Counted from the first letter of the stretch, positions 18,178 through 26,082 are shown. The stretch: 41,685 nt of DNA from an uncultured Eubacteriales bacterium (GCA_905207625.1 CAJLLT010000018.1:1-41685); one strand, 5' to 3'. Notes: generated by a model not told the origin, from the sequence alone. Program-made: numbers and translations.

Positions 18178-18381
18178 TCACCGCCCGGTATAAGTAAAGA
18201 GGTTTTTCATTGTATCAAAGAGAGTCCTGACCTGCCCGAGTATAAGAAGAATAACGATTATCAGCCCCGCGATTGTGACCATAAGTGCCTGCTCGGAACG
18301 CTCAGACTTGTTAAGCAGCTGATTGAGCAGAGCAACGATTATACCGATTGCGGCTATCTGAAATAAAACTTCCGTGTTCAT
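18178..18381 (-). CDS. spoIIIAC: Stage III sporulation protein AC
   Basis: A 67-residue two-helix membrane protein (about 5-22 and 33-52) with a conserved short loop LLNKSERSEQA between the helices. Size, topology and order identify SpoIIIAC. AAAGGA precedes the ATG at a slightly long spacing. It lies 13 bases after spoIIIAB. Confidence 0.93.
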   Translation of the reverse strand: MNTEVLFQIAAIGIIVALLNQLLNKSERSEQALMVTIAGLIIVILLILGQVRTLFDTMKNLFTYTGR

Positions 18382-18394
18382 TATGTACTGTCCT

Positions 18395-18880
18395 TTATAT
18401 CAGCAGAATTACTATAAACAGTCCCACAAGGACCCCGCCCTCAGCCCAGAGTTTCGAATACTTTTTCCTGTCGGAATCGGCAGAGTCCAGCCTCAGTCCG
18501 AACTCTTCAGATATTCTGCGGCAAAGCCTGATCTGGTCTTCACTCCCCGTTCTTCCGAAGTTCGCAAAAAAGGCTTCGGCTGTTTTCAGGTCGTCAGCCG
18601 AAAGATGTGTTCCCGACAGATCCGCGTTTTCAAAAGCCTGCCGGGGCGAATCCGTCAGACAGCCCGAAACCGCGGAAAACAAACGTGAACCGGATTCCTC
18701 CGATGCTCCCCGGAGAAGATCACCGCAAACACATCTTGTACCGGAGATTCCGGCTCCGATCCGTTCCACTGCCCTGACTGCCCTTTCAAGTTCACGGCAC
18801 CTTGCCGACAAAGACAGGCTTTTGTATATTCCCGTCAGGGAACAGACGGAAAATATCAGAACCAGCGCTATGGTTTTCAT
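18395..18880 (-). CDS. spoIIIAB: Stage III sporulation protein AB
   Basis: A 161-residue protein with an N-terminal membrane helix (IALVLIFSVCSLTGIYKSLSL), a helical cytoplasmic or intermembrane region (RELERAVRAVERIGAGI, RISEEFGLRLDSADSDRKKY) and a C-terminal membrane helix (GVLVGLFIVILLI). SpoIIIAB resembles GspF-type parts of type II secretion. GGAGGAGGA lies about 11 bases before the ATG at 18880, inside spoIIIAA. The start codon and first 29 codons overlap the end of spoIIIAA in another frame (89 bases). Confidence 0.91.
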   Translation of the reverse strand: MKTIALVLIFSVCSLTGIYKSLSLSARCRELERAVRAVERIGAGISGTRCVCGDLLRGASEESGSRLFSAVSGCLTDSPRQAFENADLSGTHLSADDLKTAEAFFANFGRTGSEDQIRLCRRISEEFGLRLDSADSDRKKYSKLWAEGGVLVGLFIVILLI

Positions 18881-19805
18881 GATTTTCAGGGTCCTCCTCC
18901 CTGCCCACATCGTACACCTCAAAATCCATGTTGTTACGGATAAAGTTTTTCCCGAGGATCACCAGCCTATCCACCGCCCCGCCGTCAACGAGTTTTTTGA
19001 CACAGGATCTTCTCAGAGCCTGAACCGCGGTTCCGGCATGAACGGTAACAACAAATCCGCAGCCGCAGTTCATAGCCTCAAGAAGCTGTAAAGCATCCTT
19101 TTCCCCGCTTATTTCATCACAGATTATCATCTGCGGAGAAAGACTTCTGACAGAGAGCCTTACCCCTTCTCCCTTCGGAAACATTGACATAATATCCGTC
19201 ATAGGTCCGGCGTCAAAGGCAGGAATCCCGTTTTTCACTGCAAATATCTCATTTCTCTCGTCTATAACGCAGGTACGCACTCCCGCCCCTGAATAATTCC
19301 TTGCCAGATCTCTTATCAGGGTGGTTTTTCCGCAACCCGGCGGTGAGGCAATAACAGTGCTGTGCATTTGTCCATTTCCGAAAATCTCACGGAAGACGCC
19401 GGCGGAACATCCGGCAACGTCACGGCTTATCCGGAAAACAAGGCTGTTTATATCCCTGATCCCTGTCTGTCTGTCCCCGCTCATGACCGCTGTCCCGGAA
19501 ATTCCCACACGGATACCGGTCCGGGTCGTAACGAAACCGCCGAGAAGCTGTTCCTCATAAGAGTATACGGAGTTGTCACATATTTTTGCCAGAGTCTGCT
19601 CTATTTCTTCCCGATATACCGTAACTCCGTTATCAGGTGAGGTTTTTCTTCCCTTGCGATCGATAAAGAAGCCTTTCCCGGAAACAATAACACACAGAGG
19701 CGCAAGAGCCCGGAGACGGATCTCCTGTAACCCCGGAAGATCACCGGCATTTTGCAAGGCGGAAAGGACTCTTTCCGGAAGATACTTTTCCAAACCCCAG
19801 AGCAT
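18792..19805 (-). CDS. spoIIIAA: Stage III sporulation protein AA (secretion-type ATPase)
   Basis: A 337-residue AAA-type ATPase related to type II/IV secretion ATPases that powers the SpoIIIA-SpoIIQ channel. Walker A is SPPGCGKT (around 155-161), Walker B is MIICDEI (226-232), and GYEE-like YSYEEQLLGGFVT plus RISRDVAG are conserved in the family. B. subtilis SpoIIIAA has 307 residues; the extra tail after about residue 305 runs into spoIIIAB. The ATG at 19805 is preceded by AAAGGGGG about 12 bases upstream, and this likely SD is in the 3' arm of a hairpin. Confidence 0.94.
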   Translation of the reverse strand: MLWGLEKYLPERVLSALQNAGDLPGLQEIRLRALAPLCVIVSGKGFFIDRKGRKTSPDNGVTVYREEIEQTLAKICDNSVYSYEEQLLGGFVTTRTGIRVGISGTAVMSGDRQTGIRDINSLVFRISRDVAGCSAGVFREIFGNGQMHSTVIASPPGCGKTTLIRDLARNYSGAGVRTCVIDERNEIFAVKNGIPAFDAGPMTDIMSMFPKGEGVRLSVRSLSPQMIICDEISGEKDALQLLEAMNCGCGFVVTVHAGTAVQALRRSCVKKLVDGGAVDRLVILGKNFIRNNMDFEVYDVGREEDPENHENHSAGSDIFRLFPDGNIQKPVFVGKVP

Positions 19806-19812
19806 AAAACGA

Positions 19813-19849
19813 ACAAGCCCCCTTTGCTACAGTCTATTGGGGGGCTTGT
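19813..19849 (-). terminator. Hairpin closing spoVA and overlapping the spoIIIAA leader
   Basis: On the minus strand ACAAGCCCCC (19849-19840) pairs with GGGGGCTTGT (19822-19813), a 10-bp GC-rich stem with a loop of about 17 bases. It is followed by TCGTTTT and then the spoIIIAA ATG. This looks like an intrinsic terminator for spoVAC-AD-AE. The 3' arm also contains the only G-rich candidate Shine-Dalgarno of spoIIIAA. Confidence 0.7.
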
Positions 19850-19859
19850 CAAATTATTA
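19831..19859 (-). promoter_or_regulatory. Candidate sigma-E promoter for spoIIIAA-AH
   Basis: On the minus strand TAATAAT (19859-19853), a 14-base spacer and AATAGACT (19838-19831), compared with the B. subtilis sigma-E consensus KMATATT and CATACAHT at 13-15 spacing: 6 of 7 and 6 of 8 matches. The predicted start would fall near 19824, after the 5' arm of the hairpin and just before the G-rich SD. A sigma-A-like TTGACA is also present here but has a poor -10. Confidence 0.45.
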
Positions 19860-19872
19860 CTTCCGTGCTTGA

Positions 19873-20226
19873 TTATTTTTTCTTGGATCTGAACAGAAGT
19901 GCCGTAAAATAACCGAAAATTATCGCTGCCGCAATACCTCCGGCGGTACCGGTAAGACCTCCGGTGAAAATACCGACAAATCCGTCCTTATCTATAGCTT
20001 CGGCGGTTGCCTTTGCAAGGGAATGACCGAATCCTGTCAACGGAGTACTTGCACCCGCTGCGGCAAAATCCGCGATATACTGATATACGCCTATACCGGA
20101 CAGAAAAACACCGGCAACAACATACCCGACAAGTATCCTTGCTGGAGTAAGCTTAGTTTTATCCACAAGTATCTGACCCACAAGACAGAATGCTCCGCCG
20201 ACAATAAACGACCACAGATAGCTCAT
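19873..20226 (-). CDS. spoVAE: Stage V sporulation protein AE (dipicolinate channel)
   Basis: A 117-residue membrane protein with about four hydrophobic helices and the family segments KLTPARILVGYVVAGVFLSGIG and ASTPLTGFGHSLAKATAEAIDKDG. SpoVAE (SpoVAEB) belongs to the same superfamily as SpoVAC and takes part in calcium-dipicolinate movement into the forespore. Its start overlaps the spoVAD stop by 4 bases. Last gene of the operon, ending just before the hairpin. Confidence 0.93.
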   Translation of the reverse strand: MSYLWSFIVGGAFCLVGQILVDKTKLTPARILVGYVVAGVFLSGIGVYQYIADFAAAGASTPLTGFGHSLAKATAEAIDKDGFVGIFTGGLTGTAGGIAAAIIFGYFTALLFRSKKK

Positions 20227-21239
20227 ACCGCACCTCCTACAAGATTTACCAGATGCGCAATACCGGGGATGCTTTCCCCCTGCATGTTGCTGGTGGGACT
20301 CATAAGAGCTCCTGTAGTCATGAACAGCACATTTCTGAATCTGCCGTTTTCCATTTCGGGTAAAACGTACCCGGTCAGAACGCTTGCGGAACAGCCGCAG
20401 CCCGATCCGCCGGAATGAACGTCCTGAGACTTGCAGTCATATATCAGCAATCCGCAGTCATCATATCCGTCACCGAGATCTATTCCGTCCTGAAGCAGAA
20501 GCTTACGGAGAAGCTCCGCTCCAACAGCCCCAAGGTCCCCGGTAAGGATCAGGTCGTAATCCGATGGTTTGGTTGAGGTGTCGTCAAAGAACCTTTTCAG
20601 GGTAAGGGCCGCCGCGGGGGCCATTGCCGCTCCCATATTCGAAATATCGGTTATGCCCATATCGCATATTGCCCCGGGACAGCATCTGCTTATCCCGATT
20701 TTACCGTTATACCTGTCAAGCATCACGCAGCCGGCGCCGGTAACAGTCCACTGAGCAGCCGGGGGCCGCTGCGCACCGTATTCAAGCGGATAGCGGAACT
20801 GTCTTTCCGCGGAACAGAAATGAGAACTGGTCATAGCCAACGCGCGTGTGGCAAAATCCCCGTCTATGGTCATACAGGCGAGTATCAGCGCTTCAGCCAT
20901 TGTCGAACAAGCGCCATAGAGCCCAAAAAACTGCACAGAAAGATCACGAACGCTATAGTTCGAGCCAGCGCATTGATTGAGCAGATCGCCTGCAAAGACG
21001 AAGTCAATATCTTCTGCGGAAAGTCCTTGCTTTTGAATGACACGCCCCAGCACCTCCTTTTGCATGAACGTTTCGGCTTTTTCAAAGGAATCCTGTCCGA
21101 AATACTCGTCATCCGAATAATACCGGAAGTATTTACCCAGGGGTCCCTGCCGCTCTTTTTGTCCCACCGTCACTTCATAGGCTCTCACCCGGACGGGGGA
21201 AGAAAACACATAAGTTCCGGAACCGATTTTCTTCGTCAT
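20223..21239 (-). CDS. spoVAD: Stage V sporulation protein AD
   Basis: A 338-residue thiolase-fold protein that binds dipicolinic acid in the B. subtilis system. Family features are VFAGDLLNQCAGSNYSVRDL, FFGLYGACSTMAEAL with the conserved Cys, MTSSHFCSAERQFRYPLEYG, and the C-terminal GSGCGCSASVL and FMTTGALMSPTSNMQGESIP. Length is normal. The start overlaps spoVAC and the end overlaps spoVAE, both by ATGA, so the three are tightly coupled. Confidence 0.97.
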   Translation of the reverse strand: MTKKIGSGTYVFSSPVRVRAYEVTVGQKERQGPLGKYFRYYSDDEYFGQDSFEKAETFMQKEVLGRVIQKQGLSAEDIDFVFAGDLLNQCAGSNYSVRDLSVQFFGLYGACSTMAEALILACMTIDGDFATRALAMTSSHFCSAERQFRYPLEYGAQRPPAAQWTVTGAGCVMLDRYNGKIGISRCCPGAICDMGITDISNMGAAMAPAAALTLKRFFDDTSTKPSDYDLILTGDLGAVGAELLRKLLLQDGIDLGDGYDDCGLLIYDCKSQDVHSGGSGCGCSASVLTGYVLPEMENGRFRNVLFMTTGALMSPTSNMQGESIPGIAHLVNLVGGAV

Positions 21240-21679
21240 ATCAACCTCGTGACGACGTAATAGATCACGCCGTAAACAAAAGAAGCCACGGTTCCGTATA
21301 CAATCACCGATCCGGCTATGGAAAACAGTTTCGGACCGATACCGAGGATCACGCCCTCGGTCTTGAATTCGACCGCCGGTGAAACCATGGCATTTGCAAA
21401 ACCTGTTATCGGCACAAATGCGCCGGCTCCGGCAATTTTACCGAGTTTATCGAACCATCCTATGCCGGTGAAAAGTGCGGTCAGGAATATCAAACTTATG
21501 GACGCAAGGGTCCGTGCCGAAGTCTCCGGCACGCCGAAACAGTTACTGTAAAGATCAAAAAAAGCCTGTCCCAGAACGCATATCGCCCCGCCTGTCAGGA
21601 AAGCAAAGATACAGTCCTTGACTATCGGGGAATTCACGGTGGTTCTGTCAACAAGCCGCTGATAATCCTCAGCTTTCAT
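21236..21679 (-). CDS. spoVAC: Stage V sporulation protein AC
   Basis: A 147-residue membrane protein with about four helices after a polar N-terminus ending in DRTTVNSPIVKDC. The segment AGAFVPITGFANAMVSPAVEFKTEG is typical of SpoVAC. In B. subtilis SpoVAC behaves as a mechanosensitive channel for dipicolinate. GGTGG lies about 8 bases before the ATG. First gene of a three-gene spoVA operon, the minimal form seen in Clostridia. Confidence 0.95.
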   Translation of the reverse strand: MKAEDYQRLVDRTTVNSPIVKDCIFAFLTGGAICVLGQAFFDLYSNCFGVPETSARTLASISLIFLTALFTGIGWFDKLGKIAGAGAFVPITGFANAMVSPAVEFKTEGVILGIGPKLFSIAGSVIVYGTVASFVYGVIYYVVTRLI

Positions 21680-21706
21680 TATTCACACCACCTTTGTTTT
21701 CCCTCG

Positions 21707-21735
21707 TATTATTCCGTAAAAAAAGCCGAATATAC
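21707..21735 (-). promoter_or_regulatory. Candidate sigma-G promoter for spoVAC-AD-AE
   Basis: On the minus strand GTATA (21735-21731), 17 bases, AATAATA (21713-21707), compared with the B. subtilis sigma-G consensus GHATR and CATNHTA. The predicted start lies about 20 bases before the SD. The -35 directly follows the T-tract of the prmA terminator. In B. subtilis the spoVA operon is sigma-G dependent. Confidence 0.5.
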
Positions 21736-21784
21736 AAAAAGCACCGTTTCCGGAGTATCACCTCTGATTCTCCGGAAACGGTGC
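21736..21784 (-). terminator. Intrinsic terminator of glyA-rarA-nth-prmA
   Basis: A perfect 15-bp GC-rich stem (21784-21770 with 21755-21741) and a 14-base loop, followed on the minus strand by T5 at 21740-21736. It starts 20 bases after the prmA stop. Confidence 0.92.
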
Positions 21785-21803
21785 GGATATGATTCTTGAG
21801 TTT

Positions 21804-22730
21804 TTACGCACGGCAGACATACATCTGCCAGCCGCGGTTTTCCTTTCCGTCTATAATCGAAAAACCGTTTTTTTCAAGAGCTCCGACAACTTCGGGGGCT
21901 CTTTCGGTAATAATACCCGAAACAATGAAAAGTCCGTCTTCGGTCAGGTATTTCCTTATTTTTCCGCTGAGTTTTATAATAATATCCGCAACAATGTTTG
22001 CGGTTACCACATTGAATTTTTCGTTGCCGACGGGAGGCTCCTGCTCAAGGATATTGCACCTGTAAGCCGTGTACACCCCGGCAAAAGTGTTAAGTGCCGC
22101 ATTGCTTTCCGACACCTGAACCGCGATACTGTCAACATCAAGCCCCACTGCCTTTTCTGCGCCCATCAGCAGCGCCGAGATTGAAAGTATACCGCTTCCG
22201 CAACCGACGTCGAGGACTTTATCGCCCTTCTTTACATATTTCTGTACGGCTTCAATGCAACTGCTTGTTGTCTCATGGGAACCCGTACCGAAAGCCATTC
22301 CGGGATCTATCACCAGAGGTATCTCGCCCTGTTCCGGCTGATATTTCTCCCATTCGGGAACAATGACTATATGTTCCCCGACTTTAAAGGGTTTATAATA
22401 CTGTTTCCAGGAAGTTGCGTACTCATCTTCATCTATCTGGGAGTACGAAACGGAGTATTCTATACCTTCGGCAGTGAACCGCTCCTTGAGGTATTCCGCA
22501 GCCTCGGACAAATTGACGTCAAGACCGAGATAAATATGGAGCACTGCGGTAGTCCGGTCCTTATTGAGCAGAGCCTCATCTATCAGCCCGACACTCTTTA
22601 CCAGACCGCAATCCATCATATCCGAATAATCCTCGAGATACAGACCGCCTATATCAAGCATTCCCGCAATATTGCACGCTTTCTCTCCGTCAGCGGAATT
22701 GATCTTCAGAAGAATCTCATTGTATTTCAT
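21804..22730 (-). CDS. prmA: Ribosomal protein L11 methyltransferase
   Basis: A 308-residue SAM methyltransferase that trimethylates ribosomal protein L11. An N-terminal substrate-recognition domain is followed by the family motif DPGMAFGTGSHETT (142-155) and the SAM loop DVGCGSG (174-180). VVTANIVADI matches the catalytic NxxA-type motif region. The start overlaps the nth stop by 4 bases. Length is typical. Last gene before a strong terminator. Confidence 0.96.
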   Translation of the reverse strand: MKYNEILLKINSADGEKACNIAGMLDIGGLYLEDYSDMMDCGLVKSVGLIDEALLNKDRTTAVLHIYLGLDVNLSEAAEYLKERFTAEGIEYSVSYSQIDEDEYATSWKQYYKPFKVGEHIVIVPEWEKYQPEQGEIPLVIDPGMAFGTGSHETTSSCIEAVQKYVKKGDKVLDVGCGSGILSISALLMGAEKAVGLDVDSIAVQVSESNAALNTFAGVYTAYRCNILEQEPPVGNEKFNVVTANIVADIIIKLSGKIRKYLTEDGLFIVSGIITERAPEVVGALEKNGFSIIDGKENRGWQMYVCRA

Positions 22731-23383
22731 TTTTTACTGTCCTTTCGGTCCTGTAGCTTGTTTTTTCCGCAGATGTCATTCAGGGCACAACGGTCACAGC
22801 CGGGGTTCTGAGCCCGACATACCTCTCTGCCGTGCCACACAATTGCGTGACAGAAATCAAGGCTCGTTTCCGGCGGAATAAGCCCTCTGAGAATGTTTTC
22901 TATCTTTTTAGGATCCTTTTCATCGCAAAAGCCCATGCGGTTGCTGAGTCTTATACAATGGGTGTCAACGATTATCACCCCGGGAGTTCCGTATATTTCG
23001 CCCAGAAGAAGATTCGCAATCTTTCGTCCGACACCGGGAAGCTGAAGCATTCCCTCCATCGTATCCGGGATTCTTCCCAGAGTCTCCACCGCCTTAGCTT
23101 CCGCTATGATATCCCGGGCTTTTGTTTTATACAGTCCGCAGGAAAAAATCAGCTTTTCAACTTCCGGGGCTTCAGCTTCAGCAAGCTCATGCTCAGTGGG
23201 ATAGACCCAGAAAAGCGTTTTTGTCACCTCATTGACCCTGACATCGGTGCACTGTGCCGACAGACGGGCGGCAACCAGAAGCTGAAAAGGTGTCATGTAT
23301 TCCAGAGCACACCGGCGCTGAGGGTACATCCGCAGAAGCCTGTCGTGGATTTCAAGAGCCCTGATTTTTGTCATTTTTTCCAT
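22727..23383 (-). CDS. nth: Endonuclease III
   Basis: A 218-residue base-excision DNA glycosylase/AP lyase for oxidised pyrimidines. The helix-hairpin-helix LPGVGRKIANLLL includes the catalytic Lys, and VDTHCIRLSNRMG contains the catalytic Asp. The 4Fe-4S cluster cysteines are spaced C-X6-C-X2-C-X5-C near the C-terminus. The start at 23383 (GGAG about 11 bases upstream) gives a 32-base overlap with rarA; an ATG at 23374 is an alternative. Confidence 0.96.
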   Translation of the reverse strand: MEKMTKIRALEIHDRLLRMYPQRRCALEYMTPFQLLVAARLSAQCTDVRVNEVTKTLFWVYPTEHELAEAEAPEVEKLIFSCGLYKTKARDIIAEAKAVETLGRIPDTMEGMLQLPGVGRKIANLLLGEIYGTPGVIIVDTHCIRLSNRMGFCDEKDPKKIENILRGLIPPETSLDFCHAIVWHGREVCRAQNPGCDRCALNDICGKNKLQDRKDSKK

Positions 23384-24644
23384 TTTTAATCGCACTCCAG
23401 TACGCTTCCGCCGCTTTTTCGGTCTTGTTATTGCCAAACCTGTAGTACACATCATTCCGGATCTTGTCCGGGAGATATTGCTGTTTTACCCAGGCATTGG
23501 GATAGCTGTGGGGATATTTGTATTCAAGACCGTGGCCGAGTTTTGCCGAACCCGAGTAATGAGAATCCTTCAGATGAGCCGGAATGTCTCCGAACTCGCC
23601 GTTTTTGACCCGGTCAAGAGCCGCATCAACGGCACAGATAGCGGAATTCGATTTCGGTGCGGTGGCAAGAAGTATAACCGCCTCCGCCAACGGGATACGG
23701 GCTTCGGGGAAACCCAGCTGAAAAGCGGAATCCACACAGGCCTTGGTTATTGCCGCCGCCTGAGGAAATGCCAACCCGACATCTTCGGACGCTATGACCA
23801 GAAGCCTGCGGCATACCGAAGCAAGATCCCCGCCCTCCACCAACCGGGCAAGGTAATGAATCGCCGCATCGGGATCCGATCCTCTGATGGACTTCTGAAA
23901 TGCGGACAGTATGTCATAATGAGCGTCCCCGGCCCGGTCGTAACGCATATTACTCTTTTGCGAAAGCTGAACCGCATCCTCCAGAGTCACTGTAAACTCA
24001 GTTATTCCGGGCTTTACGGAAGTAAGAAGCTCCACGGTATTCAACGCTTTCCGGACGTCTCCGCCGCAGGATGAGGCAATATGCTTTATTACACCGTCTT
24101 CAATGCCGAACCGGACCTCTGAATCCGATGAAACGAAGTCAAACGCCCTCCGGACAGCTTTTTCTATATCCTGAGCCGCCACCGGCCTGAACTCAAACAC
24201 AGTACAGCGGCTGAGTATAGCGTTGTAAATATAAAAATAAGGGTTTTCCGTAGTCGAAGCGATAAGAGTAATTTTTCCGCTCTCAATAAATTCAAGCAGA
24301 AGCTGCTGCTGTTTCTTGTTAAAATACTGTATCTCGTCAAGATACAGTATCACTCCGTTCTCGCCGAGGATCCCGTCGAGCTGGGAAATGATCTCCTTTA
24401 TATCCCCGGAGGAAGCGGTAGTGGCATTGAGTTTATACAGTGTCTTCTTCGTTCTTCCCGCAATGATATAGGCAAGTGTAGTCTTGCCTATACCGGACGA
24501 ACCGTAAAATATCATATTCGGTATTCTGCCGCTGTCGATTATCCTTCGGAGAGGTCTTCCCTGCCCCACGAGATGCTGCTGTCCCACAAAATCGTCAAGA
24601 CCTGCCGGACGGAGTCTGGCAGCAAGCGGCTCATAACTGGACAT
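23352..24644 (-). CDS. rarA: Replication-associated recombination protein A (MgsA/RarA AAA ATPase)
   Basis: A 430-residue AAA+ ATPase related to clamp loaders, acting at stalled replication forks. Walker A is GSSGIGKT (48-55). Walker B is LYLDEIQYFN, where many family members read FIDEIHRFN. Sensor 1 is in STTENPYF. The C-terminal tetramerisation region contains DALRRLLVIASEDVG-like VCRRLLVIASEDVGLAFP and YKYPHSYPNAWVKQQYLP. AGGAGG precedes the ATG. The upstream glyA gene ends 32 bases before. Confidence 0.96.
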   Translation of the reverse strand: MSSYEPLAARLRPAGLDDFVGQQHLVGQGRPLRRIIDSGRIPNMIFYGSSGIGKTTLAYIIAGRTKKTLYKLNATTASSGDIKEIISQLDGILGENGVILYLDEIQYFNKKQQQLLLEFIESGKITLIASTTENPYFYIYNAILSRCTVFEFRPVAAQDIEKAVRRAFDFVSSDSEVRFGIEDGVIKHIASSCGGDVRKALNTVELLTSVKPGITEFTVTLEDAVQLSQKSNMRYDRAGDAHYDILSAFQKSIRGSDPDAAIHYLARLVEGGDLASVCRRLLVIASEDVGLAFPQAAAITKACVDSAFQLGFPEARIPLAEAVILLATAPKSNSAICAVDAALDRVKNGEFGDIPAHLKDSHYSGSAKLGHGLEYKYPHSYPNAWVKQQYLPDKIRNDVYYRFGNNKTEKAAEAYWSAIKNGKNDKNQGS

Positions 24645-24676
24645 ATACGTTCCTCCTGCGGAAAAACAAAGTCTGA

Positions 24677-25921
24677 TCAGTCTACGTCAGCGTAAATGGG
24701 GTGTTTCTTACAGAGTTCGTCAACTCTTGCACGGATCTCGTCAGCCTTCTCAAAATGCGCGGCAGTCTGATAAATGCAATCGGCAACGACCTTCATATCC
24801 TCCTCATTGAAGCCTCTGGAAGTCACAGCCGGAGTTCCGAGACGGACACCGCTGGTGATGAAGGGAGTCTGAGGATCGTTGGGAATGGCATTTTTATTTG
24901 CGGTTATACGCACTTCGTCAAGCTTCTTTTCGAGCTCTTTGCCGGTAATATTGAATTTGCGGAGATCCACAAGCATGAGGTGATTGTCCGTACCTCCGGA
25001 AACAAGGTCAAAACCTTTCTTCATCAGCTCATCCGCAAGAACGGCGGCATTTTTTACAATCTGCTGCTGATAGGAGACGAATTCGGGTTTAAGAGCCTCA
25101 CCGAGAGCTACAGCCTTTGCCGCAATAACGTGCATAAGGGGGCCGCCCTGGGTTCCGGGGAATATCGCCTTGTCTATCGCCTTTGCGTACTGCTCCTTGC
25201 AGAGTATCATACCTCCGCGGGGACCTCTGAGTGTCTTATGGGTAGTGGTGGTCACGATATCCGCATAAGGAACCGGAGAGGGATGCAGTCCTGCCGCAAC
25301 AAGCCCGGCAATATGAGCCATGTCAACCATCAGCATTGCGCCGACGGAATGAGCTATCTGAGCAAATCTTTCAAAATCAATGGTTCTGGGGTATGCGCTT
25401 GCCCCGGCAACTATCATCTTGGGCTTGCATTCCTTCGCGAGAGCCTCAAGTTTGTCATAATCAATTCTGTGGGTAACATCATCCACACCGTAGGGAACAA
25501 TATTGAAGTATGATCCGGAAATATTGACGGGTGATCCGTGGGTCAGATGTCCGCCGTGGGCAAGATTCATTCCCATTATGGTATCGCCGGGTTTAAGAAA
25601 AGCGAAATATACGGCAGTGTTTGCCTGCGCGCCGCTGTGAGGCTGCACATTTGCGTGTTCAGCACCGAAAAGCTGCTTTGCCCTGTCTCTTGCTATATCC
25701 TCGACAACGTCAACGCATTCGCATCCGCCGTAATACCTCTTTCCAGGATATCCTTCTGCGTATTTGTTGGTAAGAATAGTTCCCATAGCAGCCATTACCG
25801 TTTCGGAAACGATATTCTCGGATGCTATCAGTTCGATATTCCGGCACTGACGGTTGTACTCCGCCTCAATTGCCTCTCCTACAGCCGGATCAAACCTCTT
25901 AACATAGTCGATGTTTCTCAT
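24677..25921 (-). CDS. glyA: Serine hydroxymethyltransferase
   Basis: A 414-residue PLP enzyme that interconverts serine and glycine with tetrahydrofolate, supplying one-carbon units. Family features are the N-terminal IELIASENIVS, YGGCECVD, and VTTTTHKTLRGPRGG with the PLP-binding Lys at 229. Length is typical of bacterial GlyA. GGGGGA lies 5 bases before the ATG. It has its own promoter with a leader of about 35 bases and no riboswitch-sized space. No terminator separates it from rarA. Confidence 0.98.
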   Translation of the reverse strand: MRNIDYVKRFDPAVGEAIEAEYNRQCRNIELIASENIVSETVMAAMGTILTNKYAEGYPGKRYYGGCECVDVVEDIARDRAKQLFGAEHANVQPHSGAQANTAVYFAFLKPGDTIMGMNLAHGGHLTHGSPVNISGSYFNIVPYGVDDVTHRIDYDKLEALAKECKPKMIVAGASAYPRTIDFERFAQIAHSVGAMLMVDMAHIAGLVAAGLHPSPVPYADIVTTTTHKTLRGPRGGMILCKEQYAKAIDKAIFPGTQGGPLMHVIAAKAVALGEALKPEFVSYQQQIVKNAAVLADELMKKGFDLVSGGTDNHLMLVDLRKFNITGKELEKKLDEVRITANKNAIPNDPQTPFITSGVRLGTPAVTSRGFNEEDMKVVADCIYQTAAHFEKADEIRARVDELCKKHPIYADVD

Positions 25922-25960
25922 AATGTCCCCCTACAAAATTTGATTTATAATAATGAAATT

Positions 25961-25989
25961 ATTATACCAGTAAACGGAGGCTTTGTAAA
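25961..25989 (-). promoter_or_regulatory. Sigma-A promoter for glyA-rarA-nth-prmA
   Basis: On the minus strand TTTACA (25989-25984), a 17-base spacer and a perfect TATAAT (25966-25961). The -35 lies inside a short inverted repeat GGCTTTACAAAGCC (25993-25980), a possible operator. Confidence 0.8.
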
Positions 25990-26050
25990 GCCTTACCCGA
26001 GAGATTTCGGAGTTTTTTGATAATAAAGGCAAAACTTTAAAAATGTACGG

Positions 26051-26076
26051 AAAAAGCGGTGAGTTCTGCTCACCGC
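26051..26076 (-). terminator. Intrinsic terminator of the membrane protein gene 26083-26943
   Basis: A perfect 8-bp stem GCGGTGAG/CTCACCGC with a 5-base loop (26056-26076), followed on the minus strand by T5 (26055-26051). It lies 6 bases after the stop codon. Confidence 0.88.
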
Positions 26077-26082
26077 CGGGAT

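Noticed and set aside
18792..18922. Frameshift in the 3' part of spoIIIAA
   Set aside because: The core ATPase is intact to its normal length and spoIIIAB has its own SD, so an overlap explains the data better; a sequencing error cannot be fully excluded.
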